From: Nocardioides marmotae
Lineage (GTDB): Bacteria; Actinomycetota; Actinomycetes; Propionibacteriales; Nocardioidaceae
Reading direction: 5' to 3'
DNA: 64,000 nucleotides
Assembly: GCF_013177455.1 (NCBI RefSeq)
Contig: NZ_CP053660.1
Span: forward strand, 2,790,001-2,854,000
Shown: piece after piece, positions 17,801 to 26,141 of the stretch
How the letters are laid out: every line of letters begins with the position of its first letter
How positions within the stretch are numbered: the first letter of the stretch is position 1
The notes under the pieces: generated by a model
Database searches by the model: none
Told to the model about the DNA's origin: nothing
The model's input: only the letters and a program-made list of their open reading frames with translations
Translations under genes and position numbers: made by a program

Positions 17801-20220
17801 TTGAAGTCCGCAGAGGTGTCCGGTTCGGCGGTGGTCGACGGCGACCCGCTGCGGTCCGGGGCGACGCGGTGGTCCCACGCCCAGTCGCGCACCTCGGGCA
17901 GGTCCTCGCCGTGCTCGCGGGTCCAGGCGCGGGCCCGCCGGCGCGTGTCGACCATGAGCTGGCGCAGCCCGGCGGCGCGCTGCCCGAGCGCGGGGACGCG
18001 GTCGATGACGTCCATGACCAGGTGGTACCGGTCGAGGTCGTTCATCATCACCATGTCGAAGGGCGTGGTGGTGGTGCCCTCCTCCTTGTAGCCGCGCACG
18101 TGCACGTTGGCGTGGTTGGTGCGCCGGTAGGTCAGCCGGTGGATGAGCCAGGGGTAGCCGTGGTAGGCGAAGACCACCGGCTTGTCGGTGGTGAAGACGG
18201 TGTCGAAGTCGCGCGCGGAGAGGCCGTGCGGGTGCTCGGTCTCGTCCTGGAGCCGCATCAGGTCGACGACGTTGACGAAGCGCACGCCGAGCTCGGGCAG
18301 GTGCTCGCGCAGGATCGAGGTCGCCGCGAGCGCCTCGAGCGTGGGGACGTCGCCGGCGCAGGCGATGACCACGTCGGGGTCGCCGTCGGTGGTCGAGGCC
18401 CAGTCCCAGATGCCGAGGCCCCGCGCGCAGTGCAGGTCGGCGGCCTCCGCGTCGAGCCAGTCGAACGTCGGCTGCTTGCCGGCCACCACGACGTTGACGA
18501 AGTGGGTGGTGTCCAGGCAGTCGCGCATCGTCGCGAGCAGCGTGTTGGTGTCCGGCGGGAGGTAGACGCGGACGACCTCGGCCTTCTTGTTGACCACGTG
18601 GTCGATGAAGCCGGGGTCCTGGTGGGAGAAGCCGTTGTGGTCCTGGCGCCACACGTGGGAGGTGAGCAGGTAGTTCAGCGAGGCGATTGGCGGGCGCCAC
18701 TCGATCGAGCGGGTCGTCTTGAGCCACTTCGCGTGCTGGTTGAGCATCGAGTCGACGAGGTGGATGAACGCCTCGTAGCAGCTGAACAGCCCGTGCCGCC
18801 CGGTCAGCAGGTAGCCCTCCAGCCAGCCCTGGCAGGTGTGCTCGGAGAGGATCTCCATGACCCGGCCGCTGCGACCGAGGTGCTCGTCGGTCTCGAGCAG
18901 CTCCCCCGCGAAGACCTTGTCGGTGACCTCGTAGACCGCGTCGAGCCGGTTCGAGGCGGTCTCGTCGGGGCCGAAGATCCGGAAGTTGTCGGGGTTCTGG
19001 CGCACCACGTCGACCAGGTAGCGACCCAGCACCCGGGTCGCCTCGTGCACCGAGGCGCCCGGCGCGGTGACCTCGACGGCGCTGTCGCGGAAGTCCGGCA
19101 GCCGCAGCGGCCGCCGCAGCAGACCGCCGTTGGCGTGCGGGTTGGCGCTCATCCGGCGGGTGCCGTGCGGGGCGAGCGCCCGCAGCCGCGGGACCAGCCG
19201 GCCGGCGTCGTCGAAGAGCTCCTCGGGCCGGTAGGACCGCAGCCAGGCCTCGAGCATCGCGCGGTGCTCGTCGTTGTCGCGGGTCCCGGCGAGCGGGACC
19301 TGGTGGGAGCGCCACGTGCCCTCGACCTGGACCCCGTCGACCGTGCGCGGGCCGGTCCACCCCTTCGGCGTGACCAGGACGATCATCGGCCACGGCCGCC
19401 GCTCGAGGTCGCCGTCCTCGCGGGCCGCGCGCTGGATCTCGCGGATCTCGTCGTGGGCCCGGTCCAGCGCCGCCGCGAGCTCCCGGTGGACGGCGGCGGG
19501 CTCGTCGCCCTCCACCACGATCGGCTCGTGGCCGAAGCCGCGCAGCAGCGAGATCAGCTCGTCGCGGTGGATCCGGGCCGGCACGGTCGGGTTGGCGATC
19601 TTGTAGCCGTTGAGGTGCAGCACCGGCAGGACGGCCCCGTCGTGGACCGGGTCGACGAACTTGTTGGCGTGCCACGAGGCCGCCAGCGGACCGGTCTCGA
19701 ACTCGCCGTCGCCGACCACGGCGGCGACCACGAGGTCGGGGTTGTCCATGGCGGCGCCGTACGCGTGGGAGAGCACGTAGCCCAGCTCGCCGCCCTCGTG
19801 GATCGAGCCGGGCGTCTCGGGGGCGACGTGGCTGGGCACGCCGCCGGGGAAGGAGAACTGGCGGAACAGCTCGCGCATCCCCTCGGCGTCGTCGCCGACG
19901 TGGGGGTAGAACTCGGTGTAGGTGCCCTCGAGCCAGGCGTTCGCGACCGCCGCCGGGCCGCCGTGCCCCGGGCCGGCGAGGAAGATCGCGTCGACGTCGC
20001 GCTCGCGGATCAGCCGGTTGAGGTGCGCCCACAGCAGGTTGAGGCCGGGGGTGGTGCCCCAGTGGCCGAGCAGGCGCGGCTTGATGTCGCTGGGCTGGAG
20101 CGGCCGGCGCAGCAGCGGGTCGTCCATCAGGTAGATCTGGCCGACCGACAGGTAGTTCGCCGCCCGCCACCACGCATCGAGGTCCCCGAGTGCTTCGTCG
20201 TCGATCCGATCGGTGCTCAT
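17797..20220 (-). CDS. xfp: xylulose-5-phosphate/fructose-6-phosphate phosphoketolase
   Basis: 807 residues, normal for Xfp. Recognisable parts include [19 protein letters not shown], the family signature region [20 protein letters not shown], the thiamine diphosphate motif [21 protein letters not shown] and the C-terminal [37 protein letters not shown]. It cleaves xylulose 5-phosphate (and often fructose 6-phosphate) to acetyl phosphate and an aldose phosphate, and so feeds the acetate kinase encoded convergently next to it. The ATG at 20220 is preceded by an AGGAGA-type ribosome site (TCTCCT on the plus strand at 20223). Phosphoketolase genes are frequent members of actinobacterial dormancy clusters. 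Confidence 0.96.
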   Translation of the reverse strand: MSTDRIDDEALGDLDAWWRAANYLSVGQIYLMDDPLLRRPLQPSDIKPRLLGHWGTTPGLNLLWAHLNRLIRERDVDAIFLAGPGHGGPAAVANAWLEGTYTEFYPHVGDDAEGMRELFRQFSFPGGVPSHVAPETPGSIHEGGELGYVLSHAYGAAMDNPDLVVAAVVGDGEFETGPLAASWHANKFVDPVHDGAVLPVLHLNGYKIANPTVPARIHRDELISLLRGFGHEPIVVEGDEPAAVHRELAAALDRAHDEIREIQRAAREDGDLERRPWPMIVLVTPKGWTGPRTVDGVQVEGTWRSHQVPLAGTRDNDEHRAMLEAWLRSYRPEELFDDAGRLVPRLRALAPHGTRRMSANPHANGGLLRRPLRLPDFRDSAVEVTAPGASVHEATRVLGRYLVDVVRQNPDNFRIFGPDETASNRLDAVYEVTDKVFAGELLETDEHLGRSGRVMEILSEHTCQGWLEGYLLTGRHGLFSCYEAFIHLVDSMLNQHAKWLKTTRSIEWRPPIASLNYLLTSHVWRQDHNGFSHQDPGFIDHVVNKKAEVVRVYLPPDTNTLLATMRDCLDTTHFVNVVVAGKQPTFDWLDAEAADLHCARGLGIWDWASTTDGDPDVVIACAGDVPTLEALAATSILREHLPELGVRFVNVVDLMRLQDETEHPHGLSARDFDTVFTTDKPVVFAYHGYPWLIHRLTYRRTNHANVHVRGYKEEGTTTTPFDMVMMNDLDRYHLVMDVIDRVPALGQRAAGLRQLMVDTRRRARAWTREHGEDLPEVRDWAWDHRVAPDRSGSPSTTAEPDTSADFN

Positions 20221-20355
20221 GGGTCTCCTGTGCTCGTCGGGACGTGCAGGTCAGGCGTACAGGCACGCTAGAGCGATCCGTCCCCGCTGGGAACCTCCCG
20301 GCGAAGTCGAGCTGTTCTGCGCCGAGGAGCAGTCGTGGATCGACCGCGGTCAGCC

Positions 20356-20525
20356 GAGGTGGCACTCCTGCAGGGTCGAGGTGGCACTCCTGCACGGACG
20401 AGGTGGCACCGCCGCAGGGACGAGGTGGCACCCCTGCACGGACGAGGTGGCACCCCTGCACGGACGAGGTGGCACCCCTGCAGGGACGAGGTGGCACCCC
20501 TGCAGGGACGAGGTGGCACCGCCGC
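20356..20525. repeat. 22-bp tandem repeat array (array A)
   Basis: Seven full 22-bp units and a partial eighth, each starting GAGGTGGCAC followed by a variable CCCTGCAGG-type half (CCCTGCAC, TCCTGCAG, CCGCCGCA). Units start at 20356, 20378, 20400, 20422, 20444, 20466, 20488 and 20510. The array fills most of the gap between the phosphoketolase start (20220) and the first DoxX copy. The inverse orientation of the same unit forms the array at 22348-22476. The rest of the gap, 20221-20355, shows no gene. Confidence 0.9.
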
Positions 20526-20542
20526 CGGCGTGGGAGCTGGGC

Positions 20543-20556
20543 GGGACCAAGGGCCC
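20543..20556. promoter_or_regulatory. DevR/DosR-like box, DoxX copy 1
   Basis: GGGACCAAGGGCCC, 105 bases upstream of the first DoxX start. It differs from a perfect palindrome by one base pair and matches the set of boxes before the stress genes. Confidence 0.6.
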
Positions 20557-20660
20557 GCGCATAGACAGGACCGCGGCCTCTGACCCCCACCTCCGCCAAC
20601 CGCCAGAGTTAAGGCAACAACCAACCAGCACCAAACGAAGAGGAAAAGGAGGTCACCGAC

Positions 20661-21248
20661 ATGACCACCATCGCGAACAACGCCAACCACGCCCGTCACG
20701 AGGTCGCACAGGCAGAGGGCCCGGTCGTGGTGACCACCTTCGCCGCCCGCGCACTCGCCGTGACCCGCATCGGCTTCGGCATCACCTTCCTGTGGGCCTT
20801 CTTCGACAAGCTCCTCGCCCTGGGCTTCCACACCGGCTACGACCAGACCGGCAACCTCGACCGCTTCGGCGACGCCGCCTGGATCAACGGCGGCAGCCCC
20901 ACCGAGGGCTTCCTCGCCTTCGGCGCCGAAGGCCCCTTCGAGGGCCTCTACAACAACATCGCCGGCGCCTGGTGGGCCGACACCCTCTTCATGGCCGGCC
21001 TCCTCGGCATCGGCCTCGCCCTCATCCTCGGCATCGGGATGCGCCTCGCTACCGCCGCCGGCGCCCTCCTCTACGTCCTGATGTGGACCGTCGTCCTCCC
21101 CCCGGAGAACAACCCCGTCATCGACGACCACCTCCTCTCCGCCGCCACCCTCGTCGCCCTCGGCGCCCTCGCCGCCGGCAACACCTGGGGCCTCGGCAAG
21201 ATCTGGGCCCGCACCACCCTCGTCCGCAAGGCCCCCGTCCTCCGCTGA
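20661..21248 (+). CDS. DoxX-like membrane protein, copy 1
   Basis: 195 residues with about four hydrophobic helices: TRIGFGITFLWAFFDKLLALGF, WADTLFMAGLLGIGLALILGIGMRL, TAAGALLYVLMWTVVLP and LVALGALAAGNTWGLGKIWA. This is the DoxX/thiosulfate:quinone oxidoreductase membrane-subunit fold; DoxX proteins may take part in quinone-linked sulfur or redox stress chemistry, but the specific function here is unknown. The ATG at 20661 is preceded by AAGGAGG at an ideal distance. A hairpin terminator follows at 21279-21312. The encoded protein is identical to that of copy 2. Confidence 0.85.
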   Translation: MTTIANNANHARHEVAQAEGPVVVTTFAARALAVTRIGFGITFLWAFFDKLLALGFHTGYDQTGNLDRFGDAAWINGGSPTEGFLAFGAEGPFEGLYNNIAGAWWADTLFMAGLLGIGLALILGIGMRLATAAGALLYVLMWTVVLPPENNPVIDDHLLSAATLVALGALAAGNTWGLGKIWARTTLVRKAPVLR

Positions 21249-21278
21249 CACCCCCGCACCACCCAGCACCACACACAA

Positions 21279-21312
21279 CGAAGCCCCGACCGCACCCGCG
21301 GCCGGGGCTTCG
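21279..21312 (+). terminator. hairpin after DoxX copy 1
   Basis: A GC-rich hairpin with arms CGAAGCCCCG and CGGGGCTTCG, about 30 bases after the stop. No long T-run follows, as is usual in such genomes. Confidence 0.75.
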
Positions 21313-21344
21313 TCGTACGCCGGGGCGCGCCGGCGACCAACCTC

Positions 21345-21407
21345 TACAGGTGCCGACTCGGCGGCCCACAAGTGCCGACTCGGCGCGGCAGAAGTGCCGA
21401 CTCGGCG
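21345..21407. repeat. three copies of an AAGTGCCGACTCGGC element
   Basis: Three units around 21350, 21371 and 21393 (AGGTGCCGACTCGGC, AAGTGCCGACTCGGC, AAGTGCCGACTCGGC), each holding the palindrome GCCGACTCGGC. The same element occurs in both orientations at 51183-51342. They fill the space between the two DoxX copies. Confidence 0.85.
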
Positions 21408-21424
21408 TGAGGTGGGAGCTGGGC

Positions 21425-21438
21425 GGGACCAAGGGCCC
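21425..21438. promoter_or_regulatory. DevR/DosR-like box, DoxX copy 2
   Basis: GGGACCAAGGGCCC, identical to the box of copy 1, 104 bases upstream of the second DoxX start. Confidence 0.6.
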
Positions 21439-21541
21439 GCGCATAGACAGGACCGCGGCCTCTGACCCCCACCTCCGCCAACCGCCAGAGTTAAGGCAAC
21501 AACCAACCAGCACCAAACGAAGAGAAAAGGAGGTCACCGAC

Positions 21542-22129
21542 ATGACCACCATCGCGAACAACGCCAACCACGCCCGTCACGAGGTCGCACAGGCAGAGGG
21601 CCCGGTCGTGGTGACCACCTTCGCCGCCCGCGCACTCGCCGTGACCCGCATCGGCTTCGGCATCACCTTCCTGTGGGCCTTCTTCGACAAGCTCCTCGCC
21701 CTGGGCTTCCACACCGGCTACGACCAGACCGGCAACCTCGACCGCTTCGGCGACGCCGCCTGGATCAACGGCGGCAGCCCCACCGAGGGCTTCCTCGCCT
21801 TCGGCGCCGAAGGCCCCTTCGAGGGCCTCTACAACAACATCGCCGGCGCCTGGTGGGCCGACACCCTCTTCATGGCCGGCCTCCTCGGCATCGGCCTCGC
21901 CCTCATCCTCGGCATCGGGATGCGCCTCGCCACCGCCGCCGGCGCCCTCCTCTACGTCCTGATGTGGACCGTCGTCCTCCCCCCGGAGAACAACCCCGTC
22001 ATCGACGACCACCTCCTCTCCGCCGCCACCCTCGTCGCCCTCGGCGCCCTCGCCGCCGGCAACACCTGGGGCCTCGGCAAGATCTGGGCCCGCACCACCC
22101 TCGTCCGCAAGGCCCCCGTCCTCCGCTGA
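21542..22129 (+). CDS. DoxX-like membrane protein, copy 2
   Basis: 195 residues, the same protein as encoded at 20661-21248. The DNA differs by one silent base inside the gene and by one base lost just before the AAGGAGG ribosome site. ATG at 21542. Each copy has its own box, leader and terminator, so both can be expressed separately. The near identity points to a recent duplication or to ongoing gene conversion. The product could raise the dosage of a redox membrane protein under low oxygen, which is inference from its neighbours. Confidence 0.85.
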   Translation: MTTIANNANHARHEVAQAEGPVVVTTFAARALAVTRIGFGITFLWAFFDKLLALGFHTGYDQTGNLDRFGDAAWINGGSPTEGFLAFGAEGPFEGLYNNIAGAWWADTLFMAGLLGIGLALILGIGMRLATAAGALLYVLMWTVVLPPENNPVIDDHLLSAATLVALGALAAGNTWGLGKIWARTTLVRKAPVLR

Positions 22130-22152
22130 CACCCCCGCACCACCCACGACCC

Positions 22153-22180
22153 AGCCCCGACCGCACCAGCGGCCGGGGCT
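22153..22180 (+). terminator. hairpin after DoxX copy 2
   Basis: Arms AGCCCCG and CGGGGCT around CCGC/GCGG. It lies 24 bases after the stop of copy 2 and is the counterpart of the hairpin at 21279. Confidence 0.7.
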
Positions 22181-22218
22181 TCGTCGTACGCCGGGGCGCG
22201 CCGGCGGGCGCGAGCAAC

Positions 22219-22276
22219 GCGCTGTCCAGGCATCTACCGCGCCGTTGGGTCGGCGCGGTAGATGCCCGAACAGCGC
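22219..22276. repeat. long inverted repeat
   Basis: Inner arms GGCATCTACCGCGCC and GGCGCGGTAGATGCC are perfectly complementary around an 8-base loop (GTTGGGTC). GCGCTGT/ACAGCGC extend the stem after a small internal bulge. It lies in the gene-free stretch 22130-22487 together with a terminator and repeat array B. Confidence 0.85.
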
Positions 22277-22304
22277 GGCAGCCGGACGAACAGCGCGTGA
22301 CAGC

Positions 22305-22346
22305 ACGACGAAGCCCCGGCCGCACCAGCGACCGGGGCTTCGTCGT
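22305..22346. terminator. orphan or bidirectional terminator hairpin
   Basis: Arms ACGACGAAGCCCCGG and CCGGGGCTTCGTCGT, almost the same sequence as the two terminators after the DoxX copies. No third DoxX gene precedes it. It could end transcription from either side, including the mhpD-F-E operon that reads leftward to 22488. Confidence 0.7.
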
Positions 22347-22347
22347 A

Positions 22348-22476
22348 CTGCAGGAGTGCCACTTCGACCCTGCACGGGTGCCACTTCGACCCTGCAGGAG
22401 TGCCACCTCGACCCTGCAGGAGTGCCACCTCGACCCTGCACGAGTCCCACCTCGACCCTGCAGGAGTCCCACTTCG
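22348..22476. repeat. 22-bp tandem repeat array (array B, inverted)
   Basis: About six units with 22-bp period (22348, 22369, 22391, 22413, 22435, 22457), each like CCTGCAGGAGTGCCAC followed by YTCGAC. This is the reverse complement of the unit in array A at 20356-20525, so the two arrays flank the DoxX duplication as inverted repeats. It ends 11 bases before the mhpE stop. Confidence 0.9.
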
Positions 22477-22487
22477 TGGGGGGAGGG

Positions 22488-23501
22488 TCAGGCGGCGGGC
22501 TCCTGGAGGGACAGGGCGATGTCGATGATCATGTCCTCCTGGCCGCCGACGAGGCGGCGGCGGCCGCACTCCATCAGGATCTGGCGGACGTCGACGCCGT
22601 AGCGCTCCGAGGCCGCCTCGGCGTGGCGGAGGAAGGAGGAGTAGACACCGGCGTACCCGAGGGTGAGGGTCTCCCGGTCCACCCGCACCGGGCGGTCCTG
22701 GAGCGGGCGGACGATGTCGTCGGCGGCGTCCTGCAGCGCGAACAGGTCGCAGCCGTGCTCGAAGCCGGACAGGTCGGCCACCGCGATGAACGCCTCCAGC
22801 GGGCAGTTGCCCGCGCCGGCGCCGTGACCGGCGAGCGAGGCGTCGACGCGGCGTACGCCGTTCTCGACCGCGACCACGGAGTTGGCGACCGAGAGCGAGA
22901 GGTTCTCGTGGGCGTGGATGCCGATCTCGGTCTCGGCGTCGAGGACGTCGCGGTAGGCCCGGACGCGGGCGGCGACGTCGTGCATCGTGAGCCGGCCGCC
23001 GGAGTCGGTGACGTAGACGCAGTGCGCGCCGTAGGACTCCATCAGCTTCGCCTGCTGGGCGAGGTCCTCGGGCGAGGACATGTGGGAGAGCATGAGGAAG
23101 CCGGAGACGTCCATGCCGAGCTCGCGGGCGGCCGCGATGTGCTGGGCGGAGACGTCGGCCTCGGTGCAGTGGGTGGCCACGCGCACCGAGCGGACGCCGA
23201 GGTCGTAGGCCTTCTTCAGCTCGTGGATCGTGCCCACGCCGGGCAGCAGCAGGGTGGTCAGCCGCGCCTTCTTCAGCACCGAGGCCGCGGCCTCGATCCA
23301 CTCCCAGTCGGTGTGCGAGCCGGGGCCGTAGTTGAGCGAGGAGCCGGCGAGGCCGTCGCCGTGGGCGACCTCGATGGCGTCGACGCCGGCGGCGTCGAGG
23401 GCGGAGACGATGCGGGTGACGTCCTCGGGGGTGATCCGGTGGCGCACGGCGTGCATGCCGTCGCGCAGGGTGACGTCCTGGACGAAGATCGGGGTGGTCA
23501 T
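22488..23501 (-). CDS. mhpE: 4-hydroxy-2-oxovalerate aldolase
   Basis: 337 residues, typical of the DRE-TIM HOA family. It starts [17 protein letters not shown], which carries the catalytic Arg-Asp of the family; [26 protein letters not shown], the metal-binding HAHENL and [12 protein letters not shown] follow. It splits 4-hydroxy-2-oxovalerate into pyruvate and acetaldehyde and usually forms a channelling complex with acetaldehyde dehydrogenase, encoded two bases upstream. The ATG at 23501 has AGGAA upstream. It is the last gene of mhpD-mhpF-mhpE and ends at repeat array B. The HsaF orthologue of steroid degradation cannot be told apart by eye, so the enzyme may serve both pathways of this window. 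Confidence 0.95.
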   Translation of the reverse strand: MTTPIFVQDVTLRDGMHAVRHRITPEDVTRIVSALDAAGVDAIEVAHGDGLAGSSLNYGPGSHTDWEWIEAAASVLKKARLTTLLLPGVGTIHELKKAYDLGVRSVRVATHCTEADVSAQHIAAARELGMDVSGFLMLSHMSSPEDLAQQAKLMESYGAHCVYVTDSGGRLTMHDVAARVRAYRDVLDAETEIGIHAHENLSLSVANSVVAVENGVRRVDASLAGHGAGAGNCPLEAFIAVADLSGFEHGCDLFALQDAADDIVRPLQDRPVRVDRETLTLGYAGVYSSFLRHAEAASERYGVDVRQILMECGRRRLVGGQEDMIIDIALSLQEPAA

Positions 23502-23503
23502 GG

Positions 23504-24448
23504 TCAGATTCCTGCCTTCGAGGCCGCGATCCGCTCGGCCATCTGCAGCGCGGCGGAGGTCATGATGTCGAGGTTGCCGGCGTACGCCGGGAGGTAGTGC
23601 GCGGCGCCCTCGACCTCGAGGAACACCGACACCTGGTGGGTCGGCCGGCCGGCGCCTTCGCCGACGAGGGTGCCCACCGGCTGGTCGGCGGGCAGCTCGG
23701 TGATCTGCACCTGCTGCTTGAGCCGGTAGCCGGGCACGTACGCCGCCACGTCGGCCACCATCTTCTCGACCGAGCCGCGGATGTCCTCGTGGGTCGCGGG
23801 GTCGGGCGCCTCGACGAGGGCGAAGACCGTGTCGCGCATGATGAGCGGCGGCTCGGCCGGGTTGAGGATGATGATCGCCTTGCCGGCGGCCGCGCCGCCG
23901 ACCTCGACGATCGCCGCGGAAGTGGTCTCGGTGAACTCGTCGATGTTCGCGCGCGTGCCGGGGCCGGCCGACTTCGAGGCGATGGACGCCACGATCTCGG
24001 CGTACGCGACCGGCACGACGCGGGAGACGGCGGCGACGATCGGGATCGTCGCCTGCCCGCCGCAGGTCACCATGTTCACGTTCGGGGCGTCGATGTGGTC
24101 GTCGATGTTGACGGCCGGGACGACGTAGGGGCCGATGGCCGCGGGCGTCAGGTCGATCATCCGCTTGCCGAGCGGCTCGAGCAGCGCGGCGTTGTGCTGG
24201 TGGGCCTTGGCCGAGGTGGCGTCGAAGACGATCTCGATCTCGTCGAACCCGGGCAGGTCGATGAGGCCCTGGACGCCCTCGTGGGTGGTGGCGAAGCCGA
24301 AGCGGCGCGCGCGGGCGAGCCCGTCGGAGTCGGGGTCGATGCCGACCATCGCCCCCATCTCGAGGTGCTTGCTGGTGCGCATCACCTTGATCATCAGGTC
24401 GGTGCCGATGTTGCCCGACCCGATGACGGCGACCTTGGTCTTGGTCAT
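23504..24448 (-). CDS. mhpF: acetaldehyde dehydrogenase (acetylating)
   Basis: 314 residues. The N-terminal Rossmann motif is [16 protein letters not shown], and the catalytic cysteine lies in [16 protein letters not shown] (about residue 130). It oxidises acetaldehyde released by the aldolase to acetyl-CoA with NAD and CoA. The ATG at 24448 is preceded by AAGGA. It sits between mhpD and mhpE with gaps of 11 and 2 bases, a compact operon matching the lower meta-cleavage pathway. The same enzyme is called HsaG or BphJ in steroid and biphenyl catabolism. Confidence 0.95.
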   Translation of the reverse strand: MTKTKVAVIGSGNIGTDLMIKVMRTSKHLEMGAMVGIDPDSDGLARARRFGFATTHEGVQGLIDLPGFDEIEIVFDATSAKAHQHNAALLEPLGKRMIDLTPAAIGPYVVPAVNIDDHIDAPNVNMVTCGGQATIPIVAAVSRVVPVAYAEIVASIASKSAGPGTRANIDEFTETTSAAIVEVGGAAAGKAIIILNPAEPPLIMRDTVFALVEAPDPATHEDIRGSVEKMVADVAAYVPGYRLKQQVQITELPADQPVGTLVGEGAGRPTHQVSVFLEVEGAAHYLPAYAGNLDIMTSAALQMAERIAASKAGI

Positions 24449-24459
24449 GTGGGGAGTCC

Positions 24460-25266
24460 TTACTCGGAGAAGACGGCGCTGACGGCGCCGAGGCCGGTGA
24501 TGGTGGCGGTGACGCGGTCGCCGGGAGCGACGGGCCGCATCGGGCCGAGGGCGCCGGAGAGCACGACCTGGCCGGCGCGCAGCGGCTCGCCGAACTCGCG
24601 GGCCTGCCGGGCCAGCCAGACGACGGCCTCGATCGGGTCGCCGAGGCAGGCCTCGCCGGCACCGGTGGAGACCACCTCGTCGTTGATGGACATGCTCATG
24701 GTGACCTCGCGGGGCTCGACCTGGTCGAGGGTGCGCGGGTCGGCGCCGAGCACGTAGGCGCCGGCGGAGGCGTTGTCGGCGACGGTGTCGCCGAAGCTGA
24801 TGTCCCAGTCGGCGACGCGGCTGCCGCAGATCTCCAGCGCCGCGACGGCGGAGGCGATCGCGCCGCGGACCTGCTCGTGGTCGAGCGGGCCCTCGGCGAG
24901 GTCGGCGCCGAGCACGAAGGCGACCTCGGCCTCGACGCGGGGCTGCAGGACGCTCCCGGCGGGCACGGTGTCCCCGTCGGCGTACGCCATGTCGTCGAAG
25001 AGGACGCCGAAGTCGGGCTGGTCCACGCCGAGCTGGGCCTGGACCGCGGCCGAGGTCAGCCCGATCTTGCGGCCGACGACGCGGGCGCCGGCGGCGACGC
25101 GCTCGTCGGTCAGCTGCTGCTGGACGGCGTACGCCGCGGCGACGTCGTCGCGGCCGATCAGGTCGCGCACGGGGGCGCCGGGCACCCCGGTGCGGTCGGC
25201 GGTGCGCAGCCGGTCCGCGGCCGCGCTGAGGGCCTCGGGGCTGACGCTGGTGGTGGTCTGGCTCAT
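24460..25266 (-). CDS. mhpD: 2-keto-4-pentenoate hydratase
   Basis: 268 residues. Family features are [31 protein letters not shown], the metal-binding [15 protein letters not shown] region (here [15 protein letters not shown]), [12 protein letters not shown] and [11 protein letters not shown]. It hydrates 2-hydroxypenta-2,4-dienoate to 4-hydroxy-2-oxovalerate and is Mg-dependent. The ATG at 25266 lies behind GAGGGTGGGGA; an upstream in-frame start at 25317 would run into the divergent regulator's promoter. It is first gene of the lower-pathway operon and is divergent from the IclR gene at 25338, with 71 bases between the starts, so that regulator probably controls it. Confidence 0.93.
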   Translation of the reverse strand: MSQTTTSVSPEALSAAADRLRTADRTGVPGAPVRDLIGRDDVAAAYAVQQQLTDERVAAGARVVGRKIGLTSAAVQAQLGVDQPDFGVLFDDMAYADGDTVPAGSVLQPRVEAEVAFVLGADLAEGPLDHEQVRGAIASAVAALEICGSRVADWDISFGDTVADNASAGAYVLGADPRTLDQVEPREVTMSMSINDEVVSTGAGEACLGDPIEAVVWLARQAREFGEPLRAGQVVLSGALGPMRPVAPGDRVTATITGLGAVSAVFSE

Positions 25267-25337
25267 GGTCCCCACCCTCGCCGCTGGACCTGCCCGTGGC
25301 CCAGGGCGGCGTTCCACTCACCGATACGCTGTCGGGC

Positions 25338-26141
25338 GTGACCGAGGCTCCCCCACAACCCGGGACGCAACCCGGGACCAGCCCCGGCGCCGACACGGCG
25401 CTGGACACCGTGCTCGGCAAGGCCGTCGCGCTGCTCCGCGCGTTCCGCGTCGACGACACCGTGCTGCCGCTGGCCGAGCTGGTACGCCGCACGGGGCTGC
25501 CGAAGGGCACCGTGCACCGGATCGCCGGCGACCTGGTCGCGCACCGACTGCTGGACAAGACCCCGCACGGCTACCGCCTCTCCGGCGGGCTCTTCGAGCT
25601 CGGCATGCGGGCGGCCACCGAGCGGACCCTGCTGGAGCTGGCGATGCCGTTCCTCCAGGACCTCTACGAGCGCACCCACGAGACGGTGCACCTCGGGGTG
25701 CAGGACGGCACCGAGGTCGTCTACGTGGCCAAGATCGGCGGCCACCGGCAGGCGCGGTCGCCCTCCCGGACCGGCGGGCGGATGCCGATGCACTGCACCG
25801 CCATCGGCAAGGTGCTGCTCGCGCACGCCGCCGACGAGGTGCGCGACGAGCTGCTCGCCGGCCCGCTCGAGCGGCGTACGCCGCACACCGTGGTCGCGCC
25901 CGGCCTGCTGCGCCGCCAGCTCGCGAAGGTGCTCGAGACCGGCGTCGCCTACGAGCGCGAGGAGTCCACCCCCGGGCTGCTCTGCGTCGCCGCGCCGGTG
26001 CTCGACCCCGACGGGCGCACCGCGCTGGCGGCGATCAGCGTCACCGGGCCGGTGGGTCGCTTCCGGCCCGAGGCGCACGAGACGGCGGTGCGGGCCGCCG
26101 CCGCCGCGCTCGGCTCGACCCTGTCCCGCCGGCGCCGCTAG
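25338..26141 (+). CDS. IclR-family transcriptional regulator 1
   Basis: 267 residues. The winged helix-turn-helix (about 20-80) reads [28 protein letters not shown]; the effector domain follows (about 85-260; [35 protein letters not shown]). The GTG at 25338 is chosen because TACGCT at 25325-25330 is a good -10 element at leaderless distance and no ribosome site is visible; GTG 25296 is possible. MhpR of E. coli, the activator of the phenylpropionate pathway, is also IclR-type. The gene is divergent from mhpD, and its stop shares the four bases CTAG with the stop of the convergent transporter gene. Confidence 0.9.
   Translation: MTEAPPQPGTQPGTSPGADTALDTVLGKAVALLRAFRVDDTVLPLAELVRRTGLPKGTVHRIAGDLVAHRLLDKTPHGYRLSGGLFELGMRAATERTLLELAMPFLQDLYERTHETVHLGVQDGTEVVYVAKIGGHRQARSPSRTGGRMPMHCTAIGKVLLAHAADEVRDELLAGPLERRTPHTVVAPGLLRRQLAKVLETGVAYEREESTPGLLCVAAPVLDPDGRTALAAISVTGPVGRFRPEAHETAVRAAAAALGSTLSRRRR

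Larger units (their letters stand above)
20530..22146 (+). repeat. tandem duplication carrying the DoxX-like gene
   Basis: Copy one is 20530-21265 and copy two 21412-22146. I found only two differences: one silent change in the coding part (ctaccgcc versus ccaccgcc near 21049/21930) and one A/G-tract base missing before the ribosome site of copy two. Promoter region, palindrome, ribosome site and coding sequence are all included. The two copies are separated by a terminator and a short repeat block. Confidence 0.95.

Noticed and set aside
20356..20525. Array A considered as a CRISPR array
   Set aside because: The 22-bp units are directly adjacent with no unique spacers, and no cas gene is present.
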